A stretch of 64,000 nucleotides of DNA, taken from Chryseobacterium polytrichastri (GTDB lineage: Bacteria > Bacteroidota > Bacteroidia > Flavobacteriales > Weeksellaceae). The notes under the pieces are model-generated. The model worked only from the letters and a program-made list of their open reading frames with translations. It did not search any database and was not told the origin of the DNA. The stretch spans positions 39,409 to 103,408 of the forward strand of contig NZ_FRAV01000018.1 in the NCBI RefSeq assembly GCF_900142445.1. The letters are read 5' to 3'. Shown piece by piece: positions 52,578 to 60,735 of this stretch (positions are counted from its first letter, which is position 1; each line of letters starts with the position of its first letter). The position numbers were made by a program, and so were the translations under genes.

Positions 52578-53441
52578 ATGAAACTTTACCTCAACACAAT
52601 ACTGATTTTCAGTTTTTTATTTTGGGGAGCCTTGGGACGGATTTTTAAAGGCTGCTCAAAAGCAGATGATGTAGCTCATGCAGGTAGTTATGTGAAAAAT
52701 CTTGATCATATTCCCTATCAAACCAATTATAAAACGATGGGGAGATATCTTACGTCTGAGGCTGTTATTAAAGATCCAATTTTATTTAAAAGAAATCTGG
52801 AAGTCACCGAAATTATTGATAATAAAGTTATTAATGATTTGAAAATGAAAGATCCGTCCATAAAAAGTCAGATTGATTATATTGATGAAAAATTTCTTCC
52901 TTCCGAAAGAATAGCCGAGTATCAAAAAATCATTGAAAAACATGCAAAAAACATTAATTTTCAAGATTATAAAAAGCTGTTTAAAATGGTGAAATTGGCT
53001 TCTAAAATGAAGAAATTTTACACTTTGGATGGCAACGTGAAAGATGATAATAAAGAGTTACCAGAAAATTACACCTATTCGAAAAACGGTTTTTATGTTC
53101 ATATCCCGAAAGGGTTTTATGAAATAACTTCACTCCAAAATCCTATTATTGATAAAATTTGGATGAGTGACAATGCTATGATTACGGTTTATTCTTTTGA
53201 AAAAAATGATAAAAAATCATTAGAAGAATGGAAAAATTTCAAAGGTGAAAACCGTAAAATATTACAGTTATTTGAAAGTGAAGAAAGACTTATTAATCAT
53301 TCAGTATTTTTTGAGGGTGAAAAAATTTATGGTTTATTAAAGATTTTAAAAGAAGGAAATAAGATTTTATTCGTAGAAGTAAGCTTTGACGACCATTTAT
53401 CTTATATCGACAATCGAAAAGATTTGTTATCTAAAATTTAA
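52578..53441 (+). CDS. Envelope protein of unknown function
   Basis: 287 residues. A hydrophobic N-terminal segment (MKLYLNTILIFSFLFWGALG) acts as signal or anchor, followed by FKGCSKADD. The mature part is Lys/Asp-rich with mixed secondary structure. No recognised family. I start at ATG 52578 since the signal begins there; the open frame extends 9 codons upstream. It precedes uvrC, which has its own promoter. Confidence 0.68.
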   Translation: MKLYLNTILIFSFLFWGALGRIFKGCSKADDVAHAGSYVKNLDHIPYQTNYKTMGRYLTSEAVIKDPILFKRNLEVTEIIDNKVINDLKMKDPSIKSQIDYIDEKFLPSERIAEYQKIIEKHAKNINFQDYKKLFKMVKLASKMKKFYTLDGNVKDDNKELPENYTYSKNGFYVHIPKGFYEITSLQNPIIDKIWMSDNAMITVYSFEKNDKKSLEEWKNFKGENRKILQLFESEERLINHSVFFEGEKIYGLLKILKEGNKILFVEVSFDDHLSYIDNRKDLLSKI

Positions 53442-53488
53442 AATAGGTTAAAAAAATATTAGTATCAACAGATAAAAGCAAAATTCCG

Positions 53489-53496
53489 TAATTTTG
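53489..53496 (+). promoter_or_regulatory. uvrC promoter element (TAATTTTG)
   Basis: Exact TAnnTTTG only 4 bp before the uvrC ATG at 53501. It predicts a leaderless transcript. Confidence 0.6.
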
Positions 53497-53500
53497 TTCT

Positions 53501-55291
53501 ATGAATCCTTCTTTAGAATTACAACTCAAAACTTTACCTTCCGAACCCGGTGTATATCGTTATTACGATAAAAATGAACACTTATTGTATGTAGGAAAAG
53601 CAAAAAATTTAAAGAAAAGGGTTCTCTCCTATTTCAACAAAAACCTACCGGGATACAGAACAAAAATAATGGTTGGCAAGATCCAGCGATTAGAAACTAC
53701 CATTGTAAATAGCGAATATGACGCCCTCTTATTGGAAAACAATCTGATAAAAGAACATCAACCGTTTTATAATGTCATGCTGAAAGATGACAAAACGTAT
53801 CCTTGGATCTGTATTAAAAATGAAAATTTTCCCAGAATCTTTTTAACAAGAACGAAAATTAAAGACGGTTCAGAATATTACGGACCGTATGCAAAAGTGC
53901 GTCCTGCAAAGATTTTATTGGAAACGATTAAACATATTTACAAGCTCAGAACTTGTAATTTAAATTTAGCGCCAGCCAAAATTTCAGAAGGAAAATATAA
54001 AGTTTGCCTTGAGTATCACATCAAAAATTGCGAAGGACCTTGTGAAGACTTGGAAAGCAAAGAAGATTATGATGAAAAAATAGATGCTATCCGTGGAATT
54101 GTAAAAGGAGATTTCCGAAAAGCAAAGGAGTATCTTGTTAATCAGATGATGAAACATGCTGAAAACTTACAATTCGAGCAAGCCCAAATCATTAAAGAAA
54201 AACTGGATATTCTGGAAGATTACCAGTCAAGAAATACCGTTATGAATCCTAATATTGACGATATAGATGTATTTGGAATGACGAGTGATGAGACGGCTGC
54301 ATATGTGAATTTCTTTAAAATAAGAAACGGAAATATCATTCAGAGTTTCACCACAGAAATTAAGAAAATTCTTGAAGAAACCGACGAAGATATTCTGGAA
54401 GAAGCGATGATTGAAATTCGCCAAAAATTTGATTCAGATTCTAAAGAAGTTTTACTTCCTTTTCACTTATCTGTTGAAATTCCGAACGTGAAATTAATCG
54501 TTCCCAAAATGGGCGATAAAAAACGAATCGTTGAACTTTCCGAGAAAAACGCCAAGGAATATCGTTTAGAAAAATTAAAGCAGGTTCAGATCATAGATCC
54601 CGAAAGACATGCCAACCGAATCATGGCAGAGATGCAAAAACTACTGAGAATGCCCGTTGAACCAAGACATATTGAAGGTTTTGACAACTCGAATATTCAG
54701 GGAACCAATCCTGTTTCGGCATGCGTTGTTTTTAAAGATGGAAAGCCAAGCAAGGCAGATTACAGAATTTTTCACCCAAAAACGGTGGAAGGAGCCAATG
54801 ATTATGCCACGATGGAAGAAGTGATTTACCGTCGCTATAAAAGATTATTGGATGAAGGAGATGCATTGCCACAATTAATTTTGATTGATGGTGGAAAAGG
54901 GCAACTGTCTTCTGCTGTAAAAAGTTTAAGGTTATTAGGTCTTTATGGAAAGATTACCATCGTCGGGATCGCCAAAAGATTAGAAGAAATTTTCTTCCCA
55001 GAAGATCCTATTCCTTTATATCTTGATAAAAAATCTGAAACCCTTAAAATTCTTCAAAGAGTACGAGATGAAGCCCACCGTTTTGGAGTAAAACATCACA
55101 GAACCAGAAGAACAAATTCTACCATAAAATCTGAACTGGAAGAAATTCCGGGAGTCGGAGAAAAAACAATTGAATTACTTTTATCTAAATTAAAGTCGGT
55201 AAAACGTATAAAAGAGTCTAATCTAGAGACGTTGGAAGAGATTCTTGGAAAGAGTAAGGCCAAGGTAATTTGGGAATTTTTCAATCCATAA
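53501..55291 (+). CDS. uvrC: Excinuclease ABC subunit C (UvrC)
   Basis: 596 residues. It makes both incisions in nucleotide excision repair with UvrA and UvrB. Order of domains: GIY-YIG nuclease (about 14-90: PGVYRYYDKNEHLLYVGKAKNLKKRV), a Cys-containing region (CNLNLAP to CEGPCEDLES), UVR motif (about 200-240), an RNase H-like nuclease domain (about 370-530, with GFDNSNIQGTNPV and LILIDGGKGQL) and a helix-hairpin-helix end (IPGVGEKTIELLLSKLKSV). Full length. The terminator is a palindromic hairpin 6 bp past the stop. Confidence 0.96.
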   Translation: MNPSLELQLKTLPSEPGVYRYYDKNEHLLYVGKAKNLKKRVLSYFNKNLPGYRTKIMVGKIQRLETTIVNSEYDALLLENNLIKEHQPFYNVMLKDDKTYPWICIKNENFPRIFLTRTKIKDGSEYYGPYAKVRPAKILLETIKHIYKLRTCNLNLAPAKISEGKYKVCLEYHIKNCEGPCEDLESKEDYDEKIDAIRGIVKGDFRKAKEYLVNQMMKHAENLQFEQAQIIKEKLDILEDYQSRNTVMNPNIDDIDVFGMTSDETAAYVNFFKIRNGNIIQSFTTEIKKILEETDEDILEEAMIEIRQKFDSDSKEVLLPFHLSVEIPNVKLIVPKMGDKKRIVELSEKNAKEYRLEKLKQVQIIDPERHANRIMAEMQKLLRMPVEPRHIEGFDNSNIQGTNPVSACVVFKDGKPSKADYRIFHPKTVEGANDYATMEEVIYRRYKRLLDEGDALPQLILIDGGKGQLSSAVKSLRLLGLYGKITIVGIAKRLEEIFFPEDPIPLYLDKKSETLKILQRVRDEAHRFGVKHHRTRRTNSTIKSELEEIPGVGEKTIELLLSKLKSVKRIKESNLETLEEILGKSKAKVIWEFFNP

Positions 55292-55296
55292 AAAAC

Positions 55297-55325
55297 AAAA
55301 AAAGCTCTTGAATTCAAGAGCTTTT
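55297..55325. terminator. uvrC terminator, usable in both directions
   Basis: A self-complementary palindrome, AAAGCTCTTGAA in one arm with its complement directly after it, flanked by A and T runs, between convergent genes. Confidence 0.85.
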
Positions 55326-55350
55326 TATATGTTAATGTTTAATACAAATA

Positions 55351-56169
55351 TTAAACTTCACCCATTACATACATATTTTCCATGGTTGGCGTTTCGCTTC
55401 CTCCTTTTTTCTCAAGAGTTATGGCAAAAGCCTGAGCATTTTTTATGTTTGCTAGAGCTACTTTACTGTCTTTATCTTCTGAGTACATTCCTGCACTTAC
55501 AGGTTTGCCGTCCGCAATTGCCCAAAGCTGATATTGCATTCCTTCAGGAGCTTTTGGTAGGCTGTCTGCATTTAAGTAGACTTCTTTAGATTTTTTATCC
55601 CAGAAAACCATTGCTTTAGAATCAGCATGTTTTTCTACGCCTTTCAACATTACCATCTGCATATTTGGTCCTGACAACATTTGCCATTTTTCCTGCATTT
55701 TTTGAAGGGCTAAATCCTGAGATTGTTTCTCTGTCTCTAGCTTTGTAATGACCTTTTTATTTTCAGACTGAGTATTCATCCAGAATAAATTCCCGGCAAC
55801 ACTTACTAAAAACAATACAGATGCTGCAATAGCATAGGTTTTCCAACTGCTACTTTTCTGAGTTGTAATCTCTTTTACATCATCCTGAACTTTCAGATCT
55901 GATTTTGATTCTGAAACTACGGGCCTTATTTCTTCAACAAGCTGCTCCTGCTGAATTTTATTCCAAATCTTAGATTTTAAATCATTTGGAGGAGTCACAG
56001 CCTGAGCCGTTGCTAAATCTTCCAAAGTTTTTTGAGCTTCTTCAAAAGCTGCTTTTACTTCAGCATTGTTCTTCATCACACACTCCAAAATACCTGCCTC
56101 CTCGGGAGAAGCAAAGCCTAGAATATAAGATTCTAAAATTCCGGATGATATGTATTCCTTAGTATTCAA
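55351..56169 (-). CDS. Anti-sigma factor (RskA-like)
   Basis: 272 residues. A short N-terminal sigma-binding part (NTKEYISSGILESYILGFASPEEAGILECVMKNNAEVKAAFEEA), then a membrane helix (111-130, TYAIAASVLFLVSVAGNLFW), a coiled stretch and an RskA-type C-terminal domain in the periplasm with WAIADGKPVSAGMY and FAITLEKKGGSETP. The gene follows the ECF sigma gene by 1 bp, as is normal for such pairs. It holds the sigma factor inactive until an envelope signal is sensed. Confidence 0.92.
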   Translation of the reverse strand: MNTKEYISSGILESYILGFASPEEAGILECVMKNNAEVKAAFEEAQKTLEDLATAQAVTPPNDLKSKIWNKIQQEQLVEEIRPVVSESKSDLKVQDDVKEITTQKSSSWKTYAIAASVLFLVSVAGNLFWMNTQSENKKVITKLETEKQSQDLALQKMQEKWQMLSGPNMQMVMLKGVEKHADSKAMVFWDKKSKEVYLNADSLPKAPEGMQYQLWAIADGKPVSAGMYSEDKDSKVALANIKNAQAFAITLEKKGGSETPTMENMYVMGEV

Positions 56170-56170
56170 T

Positions 56171-56680
56171 TTATTGATAATCTTTTAATAAATCCTTTAA
56201 TTTTATCAATGCATTCCGCATTTTCGTCTTCACCGTACCTAGCGGTATCTTCAGTTTTTCGGATATTTCGTTTTGAGTATACCCCTGATAATATGCCAGA
56301 TCTATAAGCTCCTGCTTATCAATTTCCAAACCTTCAAGCACATTTTTAAACCCGATAAAATCGGATGTTTTATTAGTCGTTGAAAGTTCTGTACTGTTAT
56401 ATACGAAATCAGGGAGTGGTTGGTTTTTAAGCTCGTTTTGGAAACCTTTTGATTTTAAATAATCTATTGCCGTATTTCTGGCAATATTAATCATCCATGT
56501 ATAAAATCTTCCTTTAGTAGAGTCATATTGAAGAATGGCATTCCAGATTTTCACAAAAACATCCTGAATAACTTCTTCTGTATATTCTTTTGATTGTACA
56601 ATTCGGAATATCACACCATAAAGCGCGCCAGAGTAATGGTCATACAAATAATGAAAACCAGCTTCGTTTTTATCTTTCAA
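56171..56680 (-). CDS. ECF-type RNA polymerase sigma factor
   Basis: At least 169 residues from the TTG at 56680. Region 2 is GALYGVIFRIVQSKEYTEEVIQDVFVKIWNAILQYDSTKGRFYTWMINIARNTAIDYLKSK; region 4 is LIDLAYYQGYTQNEISEKLKIPLGTVKTKMRNALIKL. The frame stays open upstream and encodes IKTNYSEEELIVLL, which looks like a natural sigma N-terminus, up to an ATT at 56719; no ATG is available. So the true start is either TTG 56680 or a rare ATT near 56719. The promoter TACATTTG at 56738-56745 is just upstream. It pairs with the anti-sigma gene. Confidence 0.9.
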   Translation of the reverse strand: MKDKNEAGFHYLYDHYSGALYGVIFRIVQSKEYTEEVIQDVFVKIWNAILQYDSTKGRFYTWMINIARNTAIDYLKSKGFQNELKNQPLPDFVYNSTELSTTNKTSDFIGFKNVLEGLEIDKQELIDLAYYQGYTQNEISEKLKIPLGTVKTKMRNALIKLKDLLKDYQ

Positions 56681-56737
56681 TAAAACGATAAGTTCCTCTT
56701 CCGAATAGTTTGTTTTAATAACGAATATTTTTCAATC

Positions 56738-56745
56738 CAAATGTA
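56738..56745 (-). promoter_or_regulatory. Promoter element (TACATTTG) for the sigma/anti-sigma operon
   Basis: Exact TAnnTTTG on the minus strand, 18 bp before the ATT at 56719, with a TTTG 22 bp further upstream. Confidence 0.6.
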
Positions 56746-56790
56746 ATAAAATAAACCGGACAATAAGCAAAAACTAAAAAATCTTTTACA

Positions 56791-56894
56791 TCGTAAATGA
56801 TTATAGAATTTATTGAGGCTTTTATTAACCTTTTAAAATTTATTTACATAAAAAAATAATTTTTAAATCTAAAATAGAATCCACCTCGTAAATG
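56791..56894. promoter_or_regulatory. Two TCGTAAATG sites, candidate ECF sigma target motif
   Basis: The 9-mer TCGTAAATG occurs at 56791-56799 and 56886-56894 in the gap between the sigma operon and the fasciclin gene, the second 50 bp before ATG 56945. CGT in the core resembles ECF -10 elements. This is a suggestion, not a demonstrated site. Confidence 0.35.
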
Positions 56895-56944
56895 GTAGGT
56901 AAGAATAAGAAATCAAATAATATTTAATTTAAAAAATCAAAAAA

Positions 56945-57514
56945 ATGAATACAAGATCAAAAATCGCAGTTTTAGGAATGGTAGCTTTATCATTTGCTTT
57001 CAGTGGAAATGTAACTGCACAGGCAATGAAAGAAAAAACAGTAATGGTAGGTGGTGCAGCAATGTATCCTTCAAAAAACATCATTGAGAATGCTGTAAAT
57101 TCTAAAGATCATAAAACGTTGGTAGCAGCAGTAAAAGCAGCTGGTTTAGTTGAAACGTTAGAAGGAAAAGGTCCTTTCACAGTATTAGCTCCTACAGATG
57201 CAGCATTTGCAAAACTTCCAAAAGGAACAGTAGAAAATTTGGTAAAGCCTGAAAACAAAGCGACGCTTACTAAAATCTTAACATATCACGTTCTTGCAGG
57301 AAAATATAGCGCTAAAGATATTTGGGCTGCAGTAAAAGCCGGAAACGGAAAAAGCATGATGAAAACAGTAGAAGGTGAAGATGTTACTTTCTGGACGAAA
57401 GGAAAAGATCTATATGTTACAGATGCTAAAGGAAATAGCGCAAAAATCACAATATCTGATGTTAATCAGTCTAATGGTGTAATTCATGTAATTGACACTG
57501 TTTTAATGCCTTAA
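56945..57514 (+). CDS. Fasciclin-domain secreted protein
   Basis: 189 residues. The signal peptide ends at VTAQA. The fasciclin (FAS1) domain spans about 35-187: [47 protein letters not shown] with the H1 motif, then [16 protein letters not shown] and the H2 motif [14 protein letters not shown] (here SNGVIHVID). FAS1 domains mediate cell adhesion. It faces the sigma/anti-sigma operon and is likely a target of that sigma factor, which is a common arrangement in Bacteroidota. Confidence 0.94.
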   Translation: MNTRSKIAVLGMVALSFAFSGNVTAQAMKEKTVMVGGAAMYPSKNIIENAVNSKDHKTLVAAVKAAGLVETLEGKGPFTVLAPTDAAFAKLPKGTVENLVKPENKATLTKILTYHVLAGKYSAKDIWAAVKAGNGKSMMKTVEGEDVTFWTKGKDLYVTDAKGNSAKITISDVNQSNGVIHVIDTVLMP

Positions 57515-57539
57515 TTTTTTTATGGTTTAAATTATTATA

Positions 57540-57569
57540 AAACCCCTTATCAGATTTGATAAGGGGTTT
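57540..57569 (+). terminator. Terminator of the fasciclin gene
   Basis: A perfect 13-bp stem (AAACCCCTTATCA arm, loop GATT) and a T run. Confidence 0.9.
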
Positions 57570-57595
57570 GTTTTGTTTATTTTTTAAGGATGAAT

Positions 57596-58336
57596 TTACT
57601 TGCCAGAAAAAGTTTCTTTAGCATATTCTCCATTGGTTTGAGGAATTTCAATAATAATATTTCCATTTTCAAAATAGCCAATTGTAAGATCTCCATTTTC
57701 CAATTTTACTCTAAAAACATCTCTTTTTGTTGTTGCTTTAAAAGTAGCAAAAGGTATAGAACTATTGGGTTTCACTAAAATAAAATGATTATTGTCTATT
57801 TGTACTTTCTGTACATCTAATTTTCCATTACTGTATTTAGCACCATTACTTTCTACAACTTGTGAAGAAACAGTAGAGCTAATATTATTTGTAGAAGTTG
57901 TCGTTTCATTTTTTGCTACAATAGCAACTGGATTAGAAATTGGAACTGTAACTAACGCTTGCATTAAAGCATCCTGAAAGCCTTCTTCAAATTCTTTAAT
58001 AGTAGAACTCCCTTTGGATTCTAATATCACTTTATCATTACAATCTTTAAACTGTATGATTACTCTATTTCTCAACATCGTTTTATCATTAATGACATCT
58101 GCATTAATAATACTACAAGAATTTCCCATCAGCTCAGATGGCCACTGTAACTTATCACCTTGAAGAATTACATATTTCTTTCCTTTTAAGCCTTTTGCTA
58201 AAAATGTCTCCAGATTGAAACTGTTTTTAAAAGTCTGAAATTTTTCAGGAATTGAAACATATTTGTAATCAGAAACTTTTTGTCCAAAGCTAATGATTGA
58301 ACAAATTGTAAGAATAAGTATTGATAATTTTTTCAT
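57596..58336 (-). CDS. Secreted protein of unknown function
   Basis: 246 residues with a signal peptide (MKKLSILILTICSIISFGQ). The mature part begins KVSDYKYVSIPEKFQTF and has two cysteines (NSCSIIN and FKDCND), then a Ser/Thr/Asn-rich linker (about 145-170) and a beta-rich end. It resembles small flavobacterial envelope proteins with a Lys/Asp-rich linker but I cannot name a family. ATG 58336 avoids overlap with the next gene; a longer start would overlap it by 8 bp. It follows the PorV-family gene on the same strand. Confidence 0.75.
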   Translation of the reverse strand: MKKLSILILTICSIISFGQKVSDYKYVSIPEKFQTFKNSFNLETFLAKGLKGKKYVILQGDKLQWPSELMGNSCSIINADVINDKTMLRNRVIIQFKDCNDKVILESKGSSTIKEFEEGFQDALMQALVTVPISNPVAIVAKNETTTSTNNISSTVSSQVVESNGAKYSNGKLDVQKVQIDNNHFILVKPNSSIPFATFKATTKRDVFRVKLENGDLTIGYFENGNIIIEIPQTNGEYAKETFSGK

Positions 58337-58346
58337 TTTTAAAATT

Positions 58347-59429
58347 TTAATCATTTCTAAACGTTCCCATATCTAATTTAAGTGAGAAGAAATTAGAATA
58401 GAAATTAGACCCTCCAATTCCGGAATTTGTAAGGGCATAATCTAACGTAAGACCTCTATATTTAATACCGATACCTGCACTTGGCTGGAAAGAAACCTTT
58501 CTTTTAAGATCTTCAATATCTGTAATATTTTGAAATCTGTTGACCCCTAATCTTACAAAGATCATTTTTTGATACCCTAGCTCTGCTCCGGCATATGGTG
58601 TAATACTTGCAAAATCTGTTGATACAAGAGCTGCTGTTTTGGCAAAATCAACATTAATACCTGCTTCAGGCAAAACATAAATACTGCTATTAATATTAAA
58701 AACCTTACTCGCCCCTACGTTTAATTTAGGCATCGTAAGTTCCATTTTATCTTTTGGAGCGGGGTTAAATTCTACTCCGTCTACAATTGTAGAAAGTTCT
58801 TTTTGGTTAACACTCCAAAAGTTAACCGTAGTTGTAGCATCCCTAAGCATCCCTCCGAATTTCCAACCGTTATCTGCTTTATAAATAGCTCCTACATCAA
58901 ACCCAAATCCATAGCCACTTGCAAATTTACCTACATTTCTATAAACAATTTTAGCATTTACACCAATATCCAATTTGGTATTTCCTGCAGGATTAAAAGC
59001 ATAAGAAATAATTGCAGCATAATCGGACTGTGAAAACTTAGTAATTTTATCGTAGTCAATATTTCCCTCGGGATCAATCAATTGAGTAGTATTCAAAATA
59101 TTATCAATTCCAAGCCTCACTACTGAAACTCCGAAAACACCTGTTTCTAGAACTTTTGCATAGGCCAGATAATCATATTTAGCAATCGACTCGAAATACT
59201 CAGCGTGCATTGCTGCCCCTTGCCAGTCTCTTTCAATTGACATTAGACCTGCCGGGTTCCACATGGGAGAATATACATCATCCTGATTAGAGATCACAGC
59301 CCCACCCATTGCAAGACCTCTAGCCCCTGCTCCAATATTTAAAAATTCGTTGGAATATTTTCTGATAATTTGGGCTTGAGAGATCCCAAATAATGTGAAA
59401 GAAGCAAGTAAAAAATATTTTTTCATCAT
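58347..59429 (-). CDS. PorV/PorQ-family outer-membrane protein (type IX secretion)
   Basis: 360 residues. The signal peptide ends at ISQAQ, followed by the family start IIRKYSNEFLNIGAGARGLAMGGA and WNPAGLMSIERDW. It is a FadL-like beta barrel. PorV shuttles type IX cargo after transport across the outer membrane, so this protein may have that role, but several PorV-like paralogs usually exist, and PorQ is an alternative. It is the first gene of a two-gene unit with the secreted protein gene. Confidence 0.9.
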   Translation of the reverse strand: MMKKYFLLASFTLFGISQAQIIRKYSNEFLNIGAGARGLAMGGAVISNQDDVYSPMWNPAGLMSIERDWQGAAMHAEYFESIAKYDYLAYAKVLETGVFGVSVVRLGIDNILNTTQLIDPEGNIDYDKITKFSQSDYAAIISYAFNPAGNTKLDIGVNAKIVYRNVGKFASGYGFGFDVGAIYKADNGWKFGGMLRDATTTVNFWSVNQKELSTIVDGVEFNPAPKDKMELTMPKLNVGASKVFNINSSIYVLPEAGINVDFAKTAALVSTDFASITPYAGAELGYQKMIFVRLGVNRFQNITDIEDLKRKVSFQPSAGIGIKYRGLTLDYALTNSGIGGSNFYSNFFSLKLDMGTFRND

Positions 59430-59446
59430 ATAAGTTTGATGCTTAG

Positions 59447-60322
59447 TTAAAGTTTTTTTGTTTTTCTGGCTTTTATTAATCCATTTGCAATGATTGCCAG
59501 TATCATAACACCTGATGCTATATAAAATATTGGGCTCATATGCTCCGATTCTCCAAAGATAAAAAAAGCTAGTATAATTCCGTAGACTGGTTCTAAATTA
59601 ACTGTTAAAATTAATGTAAATGGCGAAATATACTTCATCAGATTAACCGATTCCAGCATCGGAAAAGCTGTAAAAACACTCGCTAATAAGCATATTAACG
59701 CAATATCTCTATAACTTATTTCATTCATCTGAAAAATTTGACCACTAAATGAATAAAATATCAATAATACGAGCCATCCACAGAATATTTCATAAAAAAT
59801 AATGTTCCCAGAGGTAGTTTTACCAAACATTTTCCCATTAAAAACAGAAAATATAGTCCCAAAGATGGCACATAAAACACCATACATAATCCCTTCTTTA
59901 TATTGAAACTCTGTTTTAAAAATCAATAAAATACAGGAAACAATTACCACTCCCATTAGAACTTCTGAGATATCTATCTTTCTTTTAAAAATAATAGGTT
60001 CTAAAATAGAAGCAAATAATGTTGATAATGATAAACAGCTTAGCGCTATAGAAACATTGGAAACTTTAATGGAATAAAAGAAACAATACCAATGCAGCGC
60101 CATAGCAACTCCAATTGCCGCCAGTTGGAAAAATATTTTCTTAGAAACTTTTATACTCTCTTTTTTATAAATTCTGATAAAAGCATATAAAAAAATAGCC
60201 GCAAATAGCATTCTATAAAATACAAGAATATCTGCATTAGCATGAATTAGCTTTCCTAGAATTGCAGTGAATCCCCACAAAAAAACTATTAAGTGTAATC
60301 TGAAAAGCGCTAATTTTTGCAT
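59447..60322 (-). CDS. EamA-family (DMT) transporter
   Basis: 291 residues with ten predicted membrane helices in two EamA repeats: FRLHLIVFLWGFTAILGKLI opens the first and YGVLCAIFGTIFSVFNGKMFGK the second. It is an inner-membrane drug/metabolite exporter; the substrate is unknown. It has its own promoter at 60351-60358 and ends 17 bp before the PorV-family gene start, so readthrough is possible. Confidence 0.9.
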   Translation of the reverse strand: MQKLALFRLHLIVFLWGFTAILGKLIHANADILVFYRMLFAAIFLYAFIRIYKKESIKVSKKIFFQLAAIGVAMALHWYCFFYSIKVSNVSIALSCLSLSTLFASILEPIIFKRKIDISEVLMGVVIVSCILLIFKTEFQYKEGIMYGVLCAIFGTIFSVFNGKMFGKTTSGNIIFYEIFCGWLVLLIFYSFSGQIFQMNEISYRDIALICLLASVFTAFPMLESVNLMKYISPFTLILTVNLEPVYGIILAFFIFGESEHMSPIFYIASGVMILAIIANGLIKARKTKKL

Positions 60323-60350
60323 AACCTATCTTCTTTTAATTTTTAACAGG

Positions 60351-60358
60351 CAAATTTA
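60351..60358 (-). promoter_or_regulatory. EamA transporter promoter element (TAAATTTG)
   Basis: Exact TAnnTTTG on the minus strand, 28 bp before ATG 60322. Confidence 0.55.
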
Positions 60359-60470
60359 CAAATAGGCTTTTACAAATCTTATAAAATATATGCTTTACTT
60401 CAATTAAATTTAATAATTTGTCTTAAATATTGATTTAGAATTCAATTTTATCTGGAAATAAGATCTACGT

Positions 60471-60507
60471 ATAAAAAAAACCCTGAAAGTTTGCTCAACG
60501 TTCAGGG
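60471..60507 (-). terminator. Orphan intrinsic terminator on the minus strand
   Basis: Stem CCCTGAA/TTCAGGG extended by GTT/AAC around one mismatch, with an eight-T run on the minus strand at 60480-60473. No gene ends just upstream of it. Confidence 0.7.
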
Positions 60508-60735
60508 CCTTCAAATAATAAACTATTAAAAAAATAAACTAGGAATTTAGAGTATTCTATAGAGAATATTACCCCTAAAACTCTGTTGTAAAGTTAGAAA
60601 AAATATCAATCATTAAAAATATTTTTCTGTTAAATGTTTCACAAAATTCTGAAAACCAACCTATTAAACGCTTGTTTTATTTAAATTCATAATCCTTTTA
60701 AAAATAGTATCTTTAGCCGTAAAAAATTAAAATTT

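Larger units (their letters stand above)
60323..60735. other. Intergenic region with an orphan terminator
   Basis: It contains the EamA promoter near the left end, a terminator on the minus strand at 60471-60507, a 6-bp hairpin TATTCT/AGAATA near 60552-60567, and a near-consensus minus-strand element TAACTTTA at 60589-60596. No open frame. A short RNA on the minus strand between about 60580 and 60471 is possible. Confidence 0.5.
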
